DNA of 64,000 bases from Taenia hydatigena (lineage: Eukaryota > Platyhelminthes > Cestoda > Cyclophyllidea > Taeniidae), in the NCBI GenBank assembly GCA_036345935.2, contig JADWOT020001890.1, positions 62,001 through 126,000 of the forward strand. The letters are read 5' to 3'. Shown here one piece after another: positions 36,367-47,084 of the stretch. Position 1 is the stretch's first letter. Each line of letters starts with the position of its first letter. The translations under genes and the position numbers were made by a program. Under the pieces are notes generated by a model. The model was given only the letters and a program-made list of their open reading frames with translations. It searched no databases and was not told the origin of the DNA.

Positions 36367-36615
36367 TTAAAGCGGCATTATAAAATTCCAAAGTGCTTTT
36401 ACGAAATGATAAAGTGATGTCCGAATCCAACTGCAAATAACTCTTTTACAATAAGGTGTTTGCGTTTTGATGGTGTCAACGATAGAGAAATATTCGAAGA
36501 GACTGAAAGCTGGTAGCAGATTGATGAAGTTTAGCCACATAGTCAGAATCAATTTGAGCCATTCGTTACAAGCCCACACAATCTGTTTGTAAGCATTTTT
36601 GCCTTTGGAATTCAT
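36367..36615 (-). CDS. Possible 82-residue ORF, unrecognised
   Basis: ATG-initiated and ending in TAA. Composition is aromatic and hydrophobic with four Trp, a membrane-like segment around residues 20-42 (LKLILTMWLNFINLLPAF) and two cysteines. No TATA box, splice pattern or homologue was seen. It could be a chance ORF. Confidence 0.25.
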   Translation of the reverse strand: MNSKGKNAYKQIVWACNEWLKLILTMWLNFINLLPAFSLFEYFSIVDTIKTQTPYCKRVICSWIRTSLYHFVKALWNFIMPL

Positions 36616-36619
36616 ACAA

Positions 36620-37750
36620 TTAAGTAGTCCGTTACTCCAGAAAGCGTGTTCGGATTTCCGGAATGGGAGTCCAAGAGTGATGCTTTAATGAAACCCAGCC
36701 AGCAACATAAATGTCGACAAAGTATCGTCTTAATTTTTAATTGTCAAACTACGCGCCCTTCAGCTAAACACATTTCGTTAAGATAAGGTGCGAATATGAC
36801 AACCTACGTAAGGCACGTCCTCTAGAAATATATGCTTAAGCGAAAACACTTGAAGATTTAAGACCGTCAATAGCATTTCTACGAAGAGTACAATGCAACA
36901 AAGATATAAATAGTTGGCGAAACGAAAACCGCTAACCAATGCTCACACTTTTCTTTATTTATGGTACGATAAGGGCTGTATTAAAAGGTAAAATCTAGCA
37001 ATCGGCACAGCAAAGGGGCCAACAATAAGTTTTTACAGGCTACTTAAAGTAATTAAACACAATGTTTTATGAAGATTTGAAGATTACTGCCACATTTCGT
37101 CACAATCTGGGTTTTATGCAGAAAGTGCCCTCATTCCTGTTAAATGCTCACCGGAGCAATCGGTTAGTGGATCCAGGCACTAGGGAGAATGGCCCAACTG
37201 ATAAACATGCAAGCGCTTACTTCTCTGCTGACCAGAAAAATACTAGGCCGAGACGCATGTCGGGTGTAGGTTTGATTCAAAGTGCGTTTTGGATGCCGTT
37301 CGACCATTTGGTACTGGAATTGGAGTGATTGTTATTGTACTCAATTTTTAGCTAAGGGAATAACCAGACAAGCAGGAACAAGCAAAATCATCAGGGCGAT
37401 TCCTAATGCATTCTTATAGGCATCCATGCAGGTAAAAACTCTTAGGTTTTAAACAGAATATGTCTTCTGAATTCAAAGGCATTCTTTCCATTATACGGTA
37501 GGAAACAATTAATCTAATTATCAATCACCTGGTCTCTCACAAACAAGGATAAACTAAATTGCCAAGTGTTGTGTTTTCAATGATAAGAGAGTTGTCGTGG
37601 TTCGTCACTTGATTGTTAAGTAAACCGGGCCATTGCTGCCCCAACAATCCTCTAAATCAATGGAGCCTGCAATAAAGCAAACAGCGGACTTGATAGACAA
37701 ACTCAATGCTTCGTAATTCGCAGCAGGTGAGGCAGACAATAGTTTACACT
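36620..37750. other. No gene seen
   Basis: AT-rich sequence. One basic plus-strand ORF (37062-37328) without support. Confidence 0.4.
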
Positions 37751-37753
37751 GAC

Positions 37754-39097
37754 TCATAAGATCGATACCAGCGCAAAAATTATGGAAGCGACTGGGCCTG
37801 AAGTGTCTAGAGCAGAGGAGGCAGACAGGTTAGTTATGATAGTTGCGGGAGTTGTTGCAGATTGCTTTGTCGTAGTATATTCTAATTCCCACTCTGTGCG
37901 AAACGACAAACTCGCTTTGCATTGATAATCGACTTCGCATGATGAGGCAATTTGCACTGCCTTGCTAGACGCACCTGCTTAACTCCGTAGTCTATTTCAT
38001 GGCAGAGGGTAACGCGAATGTACATACAGGATTATTTTGGTTGTCGACTTCTATTGTTCAAGTTTAGTCACTTTTAACCGGCAGATCATTGATCACCTCC
38101 TTTCGAACGTGGTGTAGTCACACTCAGTAGTTTACTGAAGTTGCTGGTGTATTTATGCTTCAACGAAAGTCCCTTTTGCGTGACTGCTCTAATGTAGGCA
38201 GAAAAGGTTTGTTCTGGCACTGAACTTGTAAAATTGCAGCTTTGGCCTGAGGGAACATGAATTTCGCCTTGCCATCTATTGTTGAGATACCAACTGATGC
38301 CTCTGATGGTGAACAAGAGGCGTTTGAATGCTTGCAACCATATAAGCTTGAGGTGACTCATCATTAGTGTTATTGCACCAACATAGGCTTTAGGATTAAG
38401 GCAGGAAGATATCATCTGCAACCATGGTTAGACAGGAAGGAGACAAATAAGGTTTGATACAATCAGGCTGGTTCTGCTAAACAGCTTGGCGGTAAGCATG
38501 TCTTACGACGCACCAACGCAATTCGTCTTTCTGAAATCAACCAAATACAATTGAGTTTATTGTGTTAAATTTACCTAACGCATAATTAAAAGCTGTACTT
38601 TGGTTCTTGATGACCAAATTAAGCGGAAATCGAGTGTGACGCCTTTTATGAAAACTGGCTTATTTGATGCATGTTTATGTAAGAGGGTACGATAAAGAGC
38701 GAAATCCTATTCACCACAAAAGTAAAGAACATTTGAAAACACTATAGAAGTAAAGAGCTAAAGTGCGAAGGAAGGTAGGCATCAGGGATAATAACAAGAA
38801 AAGAAGTCAGCCGCACCAAGTGGATTTGACTGAGATGTGACATCATGCGAGGTGTTGTGATGCAGTGTATCGAGGTACAAACGAGTAAAAGTAGCTAGGC
38901 CGTCTCTTGCACACTTTAGCAGTTTCTGTGCTGAGAAATTTTCGCTATCTTTGAGAAATGCTCTCATTTAGCGAATGGTTCCTTCCTTATGTGTACTAAT
39001 CAGTGTAAGGATGAGAAGGCAACTTACCGATCGCCAATGCGGCGCCGCCATGTGCGATGGAAGCTGCCAACAACATGAGGCAGAGTCGAAAGGACAT
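37754..39097 (-). CDS. Secreted, probably tail-anchored glycoprotein, multi-exon
   Basis: Exon 1 (39097-39028) encodes a signal peptide (MSFRLCLMLLAASIAHGGAA) and ends on GTAAGT. A 67-base intron ends at ATGAGAG (38961). Exon 2 starts at 38960 in matching phase 1 and encodes FLKDSENFSAQKLLKCARD and onward to about 38800. The next exon starts at 38415 (after GGTTGCAG), or about 30 bases later at AAAG|CC, which restores phase 1. It ends at 38097 on GAG|GTGATC. A 122-base intron then joins in phase 1 to the last exon (37974-37754), which ends in a short hydrophobic tail (PVASIIFALVSIL), as in GPI-anchored proteins. Several N-glycosylation sites are present (NFS, NTS, NFT, NLS). The exact exon 2/3 junction is unresolved. 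I know of no family. Confidence 0.5.
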
Positions 39098-39252
39098 TTC
39101 TCTTTTGAGAAATATTTTACGTGAACGATCCGTTCACGTGCAATTTTAAATGTGTTGTTAATTGTTCTTAGCCTATGGGCTGTAAGTTCTTGAACTACTA
39201 AGCAAATCGTGCATTCACGCGCAAACTATGGAACCACATGCTATTGATTATA
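38750..39252. repeat. Tandem direct duplication, unit A (live 5' half)
   Basis: This unit aligns end to end with 39283-39795. Shared landmarks in order are AAGAAGTCAGCCG, GTGTTGTGATG, GTACAAAC, TCTCTTGC, AATGCTCTCATTT, CAACTTACCGAT, CAACAACATGA, GTTCTTGAACTACTAA and CGCGCAAACTA. Identity is moderate with indels. The unit covers exon 1, intron 1, exon 2 and about 150 bases upstream of the glycoprotein gene. Confidence 0.8.
39119..39139. promoter_or_regulatory. Perfect 9-bp dyad upstream of the glycoprotein start codon
   Basis: ACGTGAACG, three bases, then CGTTCACGT. The dyad lies 22-42 bases before the minus-strand ATG at 39097, and each half contains the ACGTG core used by bHLH or bZIP-type factors. 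In the dead tandem copy the same position keeps only CACGTG without symmetry. It could be an operator-like binding site or a leader hairpin. Confidence 0.4.
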
Positions 39253-39282
39253 TAGTCCATTTTTAAAGGCATCATAAAGGTA

Positions 39283-39795
39283 AAGAGGTAAAGTGTGAAT
39301 AAGGGTAAGCAGCAGGCATAATAACAAGGAAAGAAGTCAGCCGTACCAAATTTATTTGACTGTGGTGCGATATCACGCAAGGTGTTTTGATGTAATGCAT
39401 CGAGATACAAACAATTAAAAGTAGCAAATTCATCTCTTGCGCATTTCAGCAGCTGTTACGCTCGGAACCTTTCGCTGCCCTTGTCAGTTTTACTAATTTG
39501 GAAAATGCTCTCATTTGGCAAATAATTTTTTCACTGGTGCTGATCGTTGTAAGGATAAGAAGTCAACTTACCGATTGCCAATGCAAAGTCTTCATGCGTA
39601 ATGAAAGTTGTCAACAACATGAAACAGAGTTAAATGGACACTCTCTTATCGGAAATACCTTGCATTTACAATCCGTGCACGTGTACTTCCAAATGTGCTG
39701 CAATTGATGTTAGTCTATGAGCTGCAAGTTCTTGAACTACTAACCAAATTGTGCATCCACGCGCAAACTATCGAACCACATGTTATTGAATTGCT
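39283..39795 (-). pseudogene. Tandem unit B: broken 5' half of the glycoprotein gene
   Basis: At the position of the exon 1 ATG this copy has GTG, and the fourth codon CGA is TAA. The rest of the signal peptide (CFMLLTTFITHE), the GTAAGT donor, the intron and the exon 2 counterpart are recognisable, with further breaks. It is a direct tandem duplicate that has lost its start and is presumably dead. No 3' exons accompany it. Confidence 0.7.
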
Positions 39796-39903
39796 TGAGT
39801 GGTTGTGTTAAGGACACTGGCAAGTGCGCCTACTATTACAAAGCACCTTTCACATTCAATTTGGAGAGACTTTCGTTTTTATGTTAAGTTGTGGCATTGT
39901 GAC

Positions 39904-40156
39904 TAGTCAATGTACACAATCTTACGCGAAATTTCACGCAGACATTATGACCAAGGCGGCAGAGGGGACCAGGGTGGCCGAATCAGCAAATGCATATTCA
40001 CCAGCTGTAATGCATACAGAATTCGACGTCAAAACTTCGACATGGTCATTCAGGCTCGGTGACGGATCCTCTCGGCAGGCAACTCTTTCGAGTCTATTCG
40101 ATACAGAACACGCTGTTCAAGGTATTGCTGACTCCCGCACATTAGCTAACTCGTAA
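39904..40156 (+). CDS. Exon-like ORF, unrecognised
   Basis: The plus strand is open from 39824 to a TAA at 40156. An acceptor-like TTGTGACTAG ends at 39904 or so. The following 84 residues have coding-like composition (HADIMTKAAEGTRVAES, then TWSFRLGDGSSRQ) and one Cys at the start. Near the end, GTTCAAG|GTATTG could be a donor, so it may be an internal exon ending near 40121. No neighbouring exons were identified. Confidence 0.25.
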
Positions 40157-40159
40157 GAG

Positions 40160-40800
40160 TGTATAACAAGGCAGTTAAGACCATCACATTACTTGTGCTT
40201 GTTCCACCGCCTGTAACTAATTTAATGGCAGGAAGTGATGAGAATGATCCCGCAAAATCTTAACGATATTGATAACCACACACTGGTGTCTTTGATCAAA
40301 CTAGTTAAGCAAAGTGTTCCTTTTGCCAGACGAGCATTGCTAAAGTTGCGCGGCAGACAGATTTATCGTTAATTGTTTTGATTTGACAAATTCATCTACT
40401 TTGTGTTGATGTGAGTGCATTGGCACACACTGTGCAATAAAGACAAAAAAATTCGGCCCAAGACTGTATGAAAACACCAACCAATTATCAAAAATGCGCT
40501 GCACCTACGTTCCATAGGCGAACGTGTGTGCGAATATAATTTAAATGACTTCGTGCTAATTGTTGAGGCCGCTGCTATTCGATCTTTAAGCCGTTAGATG
40601 AGGTGGAAAAATGCACAGGCTTACTTAAACTATCTATCGTGGCCCAAGCTGTTCCGCACGATAGTGAATTTGGCCTGCTTTGCTCCTTCCACCTCCTCCA
40701 TCCCAGAGGAAGTCGTGGAGACAAAGGGTGGCAAATCTAAGCTGTGGCTGTTCATGGAGGGATAAGAAGTAGCTTTTCTTGTAATTGAAACGCCTACTGA
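40160..40800. other. No gene seen
   Basis: AT-rich. The minus-strand ORF 40634-40870 overlaps the next candidate and is not supported by motif or promoter. Confidence 0.35.
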
Positions 40801-40808
40801 CTGATGAT

Positions 40809-40988
40809 ATGCGTGGAACCATCCTTAATGCGTGCAAGCAATTGTCAGTAGATGACGCATCCTCAATCAAAATTTTGCTCGCTCAAAGAGAATCCAGTGG
40901 CGATCTGTCCAACACATTTCTTTGCATTGCTAAGTGCTTAAAACATCACACCATGTTTGGCTGGCTTCGACTTGGGGTTCTCCAGTAA
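40809..40988 (+). CDS. Small ORF with death-fold-like pattern
   Basis: From ATG at 40809 to TAA at 40988 there are 59 residues. The pattern is ILNACKQLSVDDASSIKILL, a Glu/Ser/Gly loop, then DLSNTFLCIAKCLKHH and WLRLGVLQ. It resembles helices 2-6 of a death-effector or CARD-type domain (LSxxDLxxLKxLL, then a helical segment and WLxxLL). The frame is closed by TAA just 5' of the ORF start, so the first helix would have to come from another exon. The similarity is by eye only, and the short length makes chance likely. Confidence 0.25.
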   Translation: MRGTILNACKQLSVDDASSIKILLAQRESSGDLSNTFLCIAKCLKHHTMFGWLRLGVLQ

Positions 40989-40989
40989 C

Positions 40990-42190
40990 TTTCAATAACT
41001 GCTTTGTTTTGGCCTAAATTCAAGACACTTCCAAAGTTCAGATGAAGTGGACACCATTTCCCATGTAAAACATGCACCGATTGAGCGTGCCTTGAAAGCA
41101 CTGGTAAAGACTTAATTAGCTCTGTGTCGCTTGATGGTTACTTTTTAAAAACCTCGTAGATTCTACTGTCGACCTCGAACATGAACGTCCCTAAGTCAGC
41201 ATCTATATTATAACGTACCTATGCTGACGGTAGTCATTGGTGTAGACTTCACTGCCAGTCGTAATAGACGTGCTTAAAACGGCTTGTCAGAATAAATGTG
41301 ACATGATTTAAAAGTCAAATGCCCACTTTTGATCGACCTTCATTAATTTTATGTTTTCTTATTCCGTATTCATTTACAACAGTCAGTGGGTTGATTAACA
41401 TTGCGGATGGACCTGGTTACACAAAGTGAAAGGTGCTTCGTGCAAAAGATGAGGCATTACGTCGCTTAGATTAGAAGCACGCTAGATGGGATTAGACTCT
41501 CCTAGTCGTTTAATATCTGCAAACGCTAATAGTCGTGTTTGTTTGACGCAATGATTCCGGCTTTCTCAGTTTTTATTGTTCTTCAAGTAGGGAACTTCGA
41601 ATTATTCTTGACATTTTGATGGTTTGAGAGGTGTTTGGATTGCAATGTCAATTTAACTGTGCCAAAAAGATAAAACGAGTGGATGCGTTTTAAATGGACA
41701 TTCATCCAGAGTATTTGGACGATAAATAAGATTTAGCTGACTGTCATGCCATGCTAAGATACACTAGGCCATTTTATTGAAGTGGCACAGAATTCAGAAG
41801 CGTTGTCATTTTAATATGGCAGATGGGTAGGAAAGGATTTTATGCCTCTGACTTTGTAATTCGCAGAATGTTCAGATTGTCGTTCCCTCAAAATCTGAAT
41901 TTTCTATGATATGTTGCATTAAAAGCTGAAGAATCGACAAATTTCACTCATTCAGCAAAACTTTGTAGCTTAACACTAGCACTCATTGCCGTCCTTCACT
42001 GACCAGCTTAGTGGTGGTGTCGAAATTTCGCATTGAATACAGCCACCGAAAAAGTGATTCAGAAATAGTCGGTGCATTGTGAGCAAATCCCTGTAAGGCT
42101 GCGCTGAATCTACTGCAATCACACAAGGTGATAGACATGCAACAAAACAGGGCATAGGGAATTCAGGAATTAACTTCGGTGAGGTCAGAA
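40990..42190. other. No gene seen
   Basis: Unique sequence with one weak minus-strand ORF (41976-42239). Confidence 0.4.
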
Positions 42191-42496
42191 GCCAAATAAC
42201 CCAATGACACCCATGCAAACGCAAAGAGGTGACATCCAAGACCTCGTGCTAGAGTACCAAAAACCTAAGAGAACATTTTACTTAAAAGCTGTAGCAACAG
42301 ATTACTTATCCTCACGCACATAAATCGCTTTACGAAGTTGGTACAGATTTTTTTATAAAAAAGATGAATATCAATCAACAATCTGCTGAGCAACGCCAAA
42401 TTGGGAGACACATCGGTTCAGATCAGTTCTAAAGAAACAAAAATGTTTGAAAAGGCACACTTGCAGGTGCTACTATAGTCGTTAAGAGCAGTGGCC

Positions 42497-42503
42497 TATA
42501 AAA
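42497..42503 (+). promoter_or_regulatory. TATA box of the 30-residue microgene, left arm
   Basis: TATAAAA, 50 bases before ATG at 42553. The predicted start is near 42527. The right-arm copy is TTTTATA at about 49172-49178. Confidence 0.6.
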
Positions 42504-42552
42504 GTTCTGTCTCTAACTGCAGCTTAGCCCTTAATATTTGCCTTCCCACAAC

Positions 42553-42645
42553 ATGGCCATTCCCGGCACGTATCGCGACCTGGGCACCCACGGATCCGTC
42601 ACAGCTAACGAATCCCGCGATCAGCAGAAAACATGGATATATTAA
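42553..42645 (+). CDS. 30-residue microprotein, left palindrome arm
   Basis: CCCACAACATGGCC is an excellent start context, 50 bases after a canonical TATA box. The frame reads MAIPGTYRDLGTHG and SVTANESRDQQKTWIY, then TAA. No signal peptide, no cysteines. An identical copy lies in the right arm. It could be a genuine microprotein or the first exon of a longer gene, but I see no strong donor before the TAA. Function unknown. Confidence 0.4.
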   Translation: MAIPGTYRDLGTHGSVTANESRDQQKTWIY

Positions 42646-43178
42646 GGGCATTTAATCCAGTACATGAAAACGTTTCCTCTGGCTTGCTACTTTGTCCACA
42701 ACTGCCACTAAACTACCAGTTGCCCAAACGGCAAGCAAGATTAAGTGAGTCCGTTGCATCATACTCCAGCGGGAATTGATAGATAAACAAGTTGCAATCT
42801 TCGAAACTCCTCGTCATTGATTCACATCTAATAGTTCTATGAAAAAGATGACGGCCAAAACCTAGACAAATTCGTGAACACCCACCAGTGGTGGGGCAAA
42901 GGGATACAGCGTATCAGGAACTTATTTCTAAATGGACAAACAAAAAGGGAATAAGGCATAAAATCACTCAGTCAAATTAGAAAGAGCTGTGCGCGATTTT
43001 TAAATCGTCAAAAGTATAGTAAGATGACAAATGACCAAAAGGAGGAAATTCTCATGGTAAACAACATCAGACGACTTCATAATTTGTGCCACAAGGCATA
43101 CTATCTGACAATGTAGGCAGTTTAATCCTACTCAGAAAGGAGTGCTTCTGTCATCGTTGTAGCATGAGTTACTGCCAG

Positions 43179-43556
43179 TTAAACGGCGCCATCATTAACG
43201 CCAAGACCTGTGTAGAGCAATCCAAATAAAAGGCTCCTGCAGACGGTGATAATTGTGAGAATATGGTGGGCTCTGCCACCAAGGCGTAACTTCTTACTGC
43301 CTCTTAAAAGGGTCCGACTTAGCAACCTACAATTACAGGAGGATTCCACCATTTTGGAGGCAAAGTCAATGCACTTAGAGATAAGGCGTGAAGAAAAGTT
43401 TTCAAATGGGATAGCCATCAGCGGCATACTAGTGTATTTAATGTGCTGTTGAAAAAGGGTGGATCTGTGCGATTGCTGTGGAGTTCCACAACGGTTGAAC
43501 AGGTGGATGGATATCCATCTTAACACCTGTTTAGGAATATAACCTTTCAAAGGCAT
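43179..43556 (-). CDS. 125-residue ORF, left palindrome arm
   Basis: ATG to TAA, starting MPLKGYIPKQVLRWISIHLF. It has four or five cysteines in the middle, a basic stretch (LLRGSKKLRLGGR) and a hydrophobic C-terminal segment (ILTIITVCRSLLFGLLYTGL) that could be a membrane anchor. The right-arm copy differs by one residue (Arg/Cys at position 22). No TATA box is visible just upstream. Intactness in both arms may simply reflect gene conversion. Family unknown. Confidence 0.35.
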   Translation of the reverse strand: MPLKGYIPKQVLRWISIHLFNRCGTPQQSHRSTLFQQHIKYTSMPLMAIPFENFSSRLISKCIDFASKMVESSCNCRLLSRTLLRGSKKLRLGGRAHHILTIITVCRSLLFGLLYTGLGVNDGAV

Positions 43557-44589
43557 CAGAGATATCAGGAACCCACAAATTCCGCGTGCCTGTTTTAATA
43601 AGGTATGTTCTTTAATTTATTTTCGAGCCACTGGTTAATGCCATCATCGAATGCGCTTATAGGGGTTAGCAAGGGGGTGTGTTAGTCATGGTCATTGCTG
43701 GTAGAATCGGAAATGGTAGAGGGGAAATCACTTAGAAACTTATCAGCATTACCAATTTCAATGTCTGCTAATGGATTGCAGTAAGCTATTCTACATTCGT
43801 ACCTCCAAATTTAAGGTTGGTAGTGGCATGCAGCTCTTAAGTAGAGACACCAATCCATCCGCTCACAAATTCCTTCCTTGAAGCGCACCACCAGCCACAA
43901 GCGGCAGCAAATTATTGGGCCGCAATTTCAAAGAATCAACGCTGTTAACTATGACAAGTCATTGACAGAGTCACGACTGCATTGCAGCACAATTGCAAGC
44001 ACTTACGGCTGATTAGAAAATCATGCCTAAAGCAACCAGGAAGCAGTAAACGCACTCAAATTTCTAAGCTATATATCTCAGCATAGCCTCCTTTGTATTT
44101 TGTTCGGCCGCAAGAGTTTCAACGCTACTTACAGCACTTCAAAGCTAAACAGTAAGAGTAGTGCACGTTTTAGTTTTCGCAATTCATTCTGACAGAGCAC
44201 CTATGACGCTTTTAACACTAGAACAGAAAAGCTCCGAAGTCTGGCATACAAAAGCTTAAAACGAATAAGTGCAAAATAATCGAGACCCGAAAACAATCGA
44301 GTGCAATAATACGAGATAAAATCACCTCCGATTGAAATTGCTAATGCGTTTTGCATGCCAAACAAGAAAGTGCCAAAAGAAAGCTCAGTGTAAGCTGAAG
44401 CAAAGATGTCTAATCATTTATTAAGCAGTTTCAAGTGATGAACAGGAATAATAGCATTGGTTGAGCGTTCAGAGCAAGAGAGAAGTAGAGGAGGGCATGC
44501 TCACCACCGACTACCTCCTTCACCTCCATGGCATATGGAGGCGTCTTCACAAGCGTCGGTGTGGGCACAGCCTCGGTGGTGGTTGATGT

Positions 44590-44799
44590 TTACCACCAGT
44601 GCTGCGACCATCCCCACGGTTGCTCACACGGCGACCACCATTGCGGCTTCTTCTCCCACGACCACTCACACGGCGACCAATAGTGCGGCTTCTGCGCAGA
44701 CCACAATGCCCACTTCTGCCCCCATTGCGAACCCTTCTCAAACTCTCCCCACGGTGCCCACTTCCACGGATACGAGCATGGCCAACCTCCCCACACCAT
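44590..44799 (-). CDS. Tryptophan-rich 69-residue protein, left palindrome arm
   Basis: Left copy of the ORF at 46875-47084, on the minus strand, with its TATATAAG at 44851-44858. The two copies are almost identical. The Trp-rich frame is fully open here. See the right-arm entry for composition and strand choice. Confidence 0.4.
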   Translation of the reverse strand: MVWGGWPCSYPWKWAPWGEFEKGSQWGQKWALWSAQKPHYWSPCEWSWEKKPQWWSPCEQPWGWSQHWW

Positions 44800-44850
44800 T
44801 TCTGTGTCTCTGCTTTCCTTGATACTGACTTGCGACCTGAGGTGTGCCTG

Positions 44851-44858
44851 CTTATATA
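44851..44858 (-). promoter_or_regulatory. TATA box of the Trp-rich gene, left arm
   Basis: TATATAAG on the minus strand about 52 bases before the ATG at 44799. The predicted start is near 44825, leaving a 25-base leader. Confidence 0.55.
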
Positions 44859-45112
44859 CCATTCGACTTGTCTCTAATTGTCTCGTGTGACCCTCGTGCT
44901 CACTGCACTTTTGGCTCTACACTCGTACTTGCCGATCACCATCAATGCTCTCGTGATGCCAACTCTCTCGACTGACATCTTAGGTGTCGCATAGACTGTG
45001 AGTTGCATGTGACTTCTCAACATAGAAATTTAGCAATGTTCTATGAACGCTTATGGTCTCGCCAATGTAGAGGTCAAAGAGCACAGACTGGCATCGAACC
45101 GCGCCAAACCGC

Positions 45113-46562
45113 CAGACGCGCTTCACTTGTGTTCCGGTGATAATTACGTTGAAAGGAATCATTTTCATTAGCATTAAATGCTTTTCGGATGCGAGTGACT
45201 TGTCTTACCATCAGTTGTGCAGAGGTTGGCCTTCCTGACACCAACTTAATATGTTCGATCATAAGTACAGTGGTATCGGGTGTCATTTCGGCTTGATTAC
45301 GCCCTCGTAGCACACGAGACCTCTTGGATGCGAGTCGTACACTGAAACATTCCTCAACTCAAAATTGACCTTTTAATTGCTTAAAATTATACAAGGTTTA
45401 AGATGCAACTGCCTAGTGCATTGATTCTTTAACATTGTTGCAACCTACAATCACATTACAAATAAAATTAATTGCAGAGCCATCCGGTACGTGGGGGGTA
45501 ACATTTTCAGACTGATAAACAAGCGAATTTGGATATTTGTTTGTTTAAGGGGATTATAGTCCTTTCTCAACACTAGACCAAATCTACTGAAGTAATGCAA
45601 TAGATATAATAGAATGACTACAAAATTTACGGTGGTCACGGCTATGCCCAATGCAATTTTGATTCTGAAACACTGAGTTCTCAGCGCATTAACCATCTTA
45701 TCTCGCAGCAGAACTTCACTGAGCAAACTAATTCTAATAATCCATTAGTCTGCAGCGGTACGAGACAAAGTGCCGATCCTCCTTATCATTCTTATTTACG
45801 TCCGTAAGGCCTCTAACAGGGACTGCGATGAAGCGCTAATTGTTTAGGGCAGAGCCGTTTGACACGAATCGATTCAGCTTTAATTGCACTTAAGACCACA
45901 CGTAGGTATGTGTGCAGACTGGGGAATGCATAAATATCAACTGGTTGATTAGGCTCTGGAATCGCTTGCAGAAAACATTGTTTAACGGTCACCAAATGAT
46001 TGGTTAATTGATAAAATTTTGTGGAAAAGTAGAAACTACGATCACTTTTTTAGTACGCAGTTGATTGTCGATCTTTATGGGTCATCACCTTGGATTATTT
46101 CAGTGCGCATAACTACAATTGGGTGATAAACCTAGTATATTTGTTTATATTTGGCATAATATCATTAAAGACTTTGCTTCAGATCGCACCTCATCACTTG
46201 GTTCTACTACAGCTAACATAAATACTGCCCAATAATATGGTCCGCCTCACACATAAACCTATACATTTACTGTAACGTTAGGATCTCGCAGAAGTCATAA
46301 TTTATGGAGCTACTTTCTGCCGGTAAGTGTTATGTCCTTTGCGATCGATTTATGTGTGCAATGGAAGAGGCTACATGGGCATTATAGGCGAACATACAGT
46401 TTGATTTCAAGTGGAAGACAAATAACTCCTCGATGTATACGCACTCTTAAACACAATGCGCTGCTGTGCTACATCAACCGCATAAATTGTCATCGTGGTT
46501 CTGCAAGTGCGTCAAACCATAAAATAACGACATGACAAGCACCACAGATTAATCAGGTCAGG
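45113..46562. other. Palindrome spacer
   Basis: Unique 1.45 kb between the arms. A minus-strand ORF at 45451-45726 (91 residues) has one membrane-like segment (IALGIAVTTVNFVVILLYLL) but lacks promoter support. Other ORFs (45074-45313, 45813-45995, 46332-46535) are weak. Nothing else is seen. Confidence 0.4.
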
Positions 46563-46815
46563 GGATTCGGTGCGATTCGATGCCAGTCTGTGCTCTTTGA
46601 CCTCTACATTGGCGAGACCATAAGCGTTCATAGAACATTGCTAAATTTCTATGTTGAGAAGTCACATGCAACTCACAGTCTATGCGACACCTAAGATGTC
46701 AGTCGAGAGAGTTGGCATCACGAGAGCATTGATGGTGATCGGCAAGTACGAGTGTAGAGCCAAAAGTGCAGTGAGCACGAGGGTCACACGAGACAATTAG
46801 AGACAAGTCGAATGG

Positions 46816-46823
46816 TATATAAG
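46816..46823 (+). promoter_or_regulatory. TATA box of the Trp-rich gene, right arm
   Basis: TATATAAG, 52 bases before ATG at 46875. The predicted start is at about 46848. Confidence 0.55.
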
Positions 46824-46874
46824 CAGGCACACATCAGGTCGCAAGTCAGTATCAAGGAAAGCAGAGACACAGAA

Positions 46875-47084
46875 ATGGTGTGGGGAGGTTGGCCATGCTC
46901 GTATCCGTGGAAGTGGGCACCGTGGGGAGAGTTTGAGAAGGGTTCGCAATGGGGACAGAAATGGGCATTGTGGTCTGCGCAGAAGCCGCACTATTGGTCG
47001 CCGTGTGAGTGGTCGTGGGAGAAGAAGCCGCAATGGTGGTCGCCGTGTGAGCAACCGTGGGGATGGTCGCAGCACTGGTGGTAA
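46875..47084 (+). CDS. Tryptophan-rich 69-residue protein, right palindrome arm
   Basis: CAGAAATGG start context, 52 bases after TATATAAG. The product starts MVWGGWPCSYPWKWAPWGEF and ends SQHWW before TAA. Seventeen of 69 residues are Trp, and there are three cysteines and two WSPCE repeats. Lys and Glu are roughly balanced. There is no signal peptide. The opposite strand is also open: a Thr/Ala/Pro/Ser-rich frame over 46852-47217, and a His/Cys-rich frame starting at a CCATGG near 47145. All three biases follow from the repeated GTGGTCGCCGTGTGAG-type unit. The TATA box and start context favour the Trp-rich strand, but transcript data would be needed to be sure. I know no family of this kind. 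Confidence 0.45.
   Translation: MVWGGWPCSYPWKWAPWGEFEKGSQWGQKWALWSAQKPHYWSPCEWSWEKKPQWWSPCEQPWGWSQHWW

Larger units (their letters stand above)
42195..45112. repeat. Left arm of the 42-49 kb palindrome
   Basis: Reverse complement of 46563-49490, coordinates pairing with a sum near 91674. From about 42400 to 45112 the arms differ at only occasional bases and single-base indels. Outside 42400 (right side beyond about 49285) they are still alignable, for example GGTACTCTAGC and TCTTGGATGT, but clearly diverged with indels. The inner ends stop abruptly at the GCATCGAA region (45095 and 46575). Confidence 0.9.
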
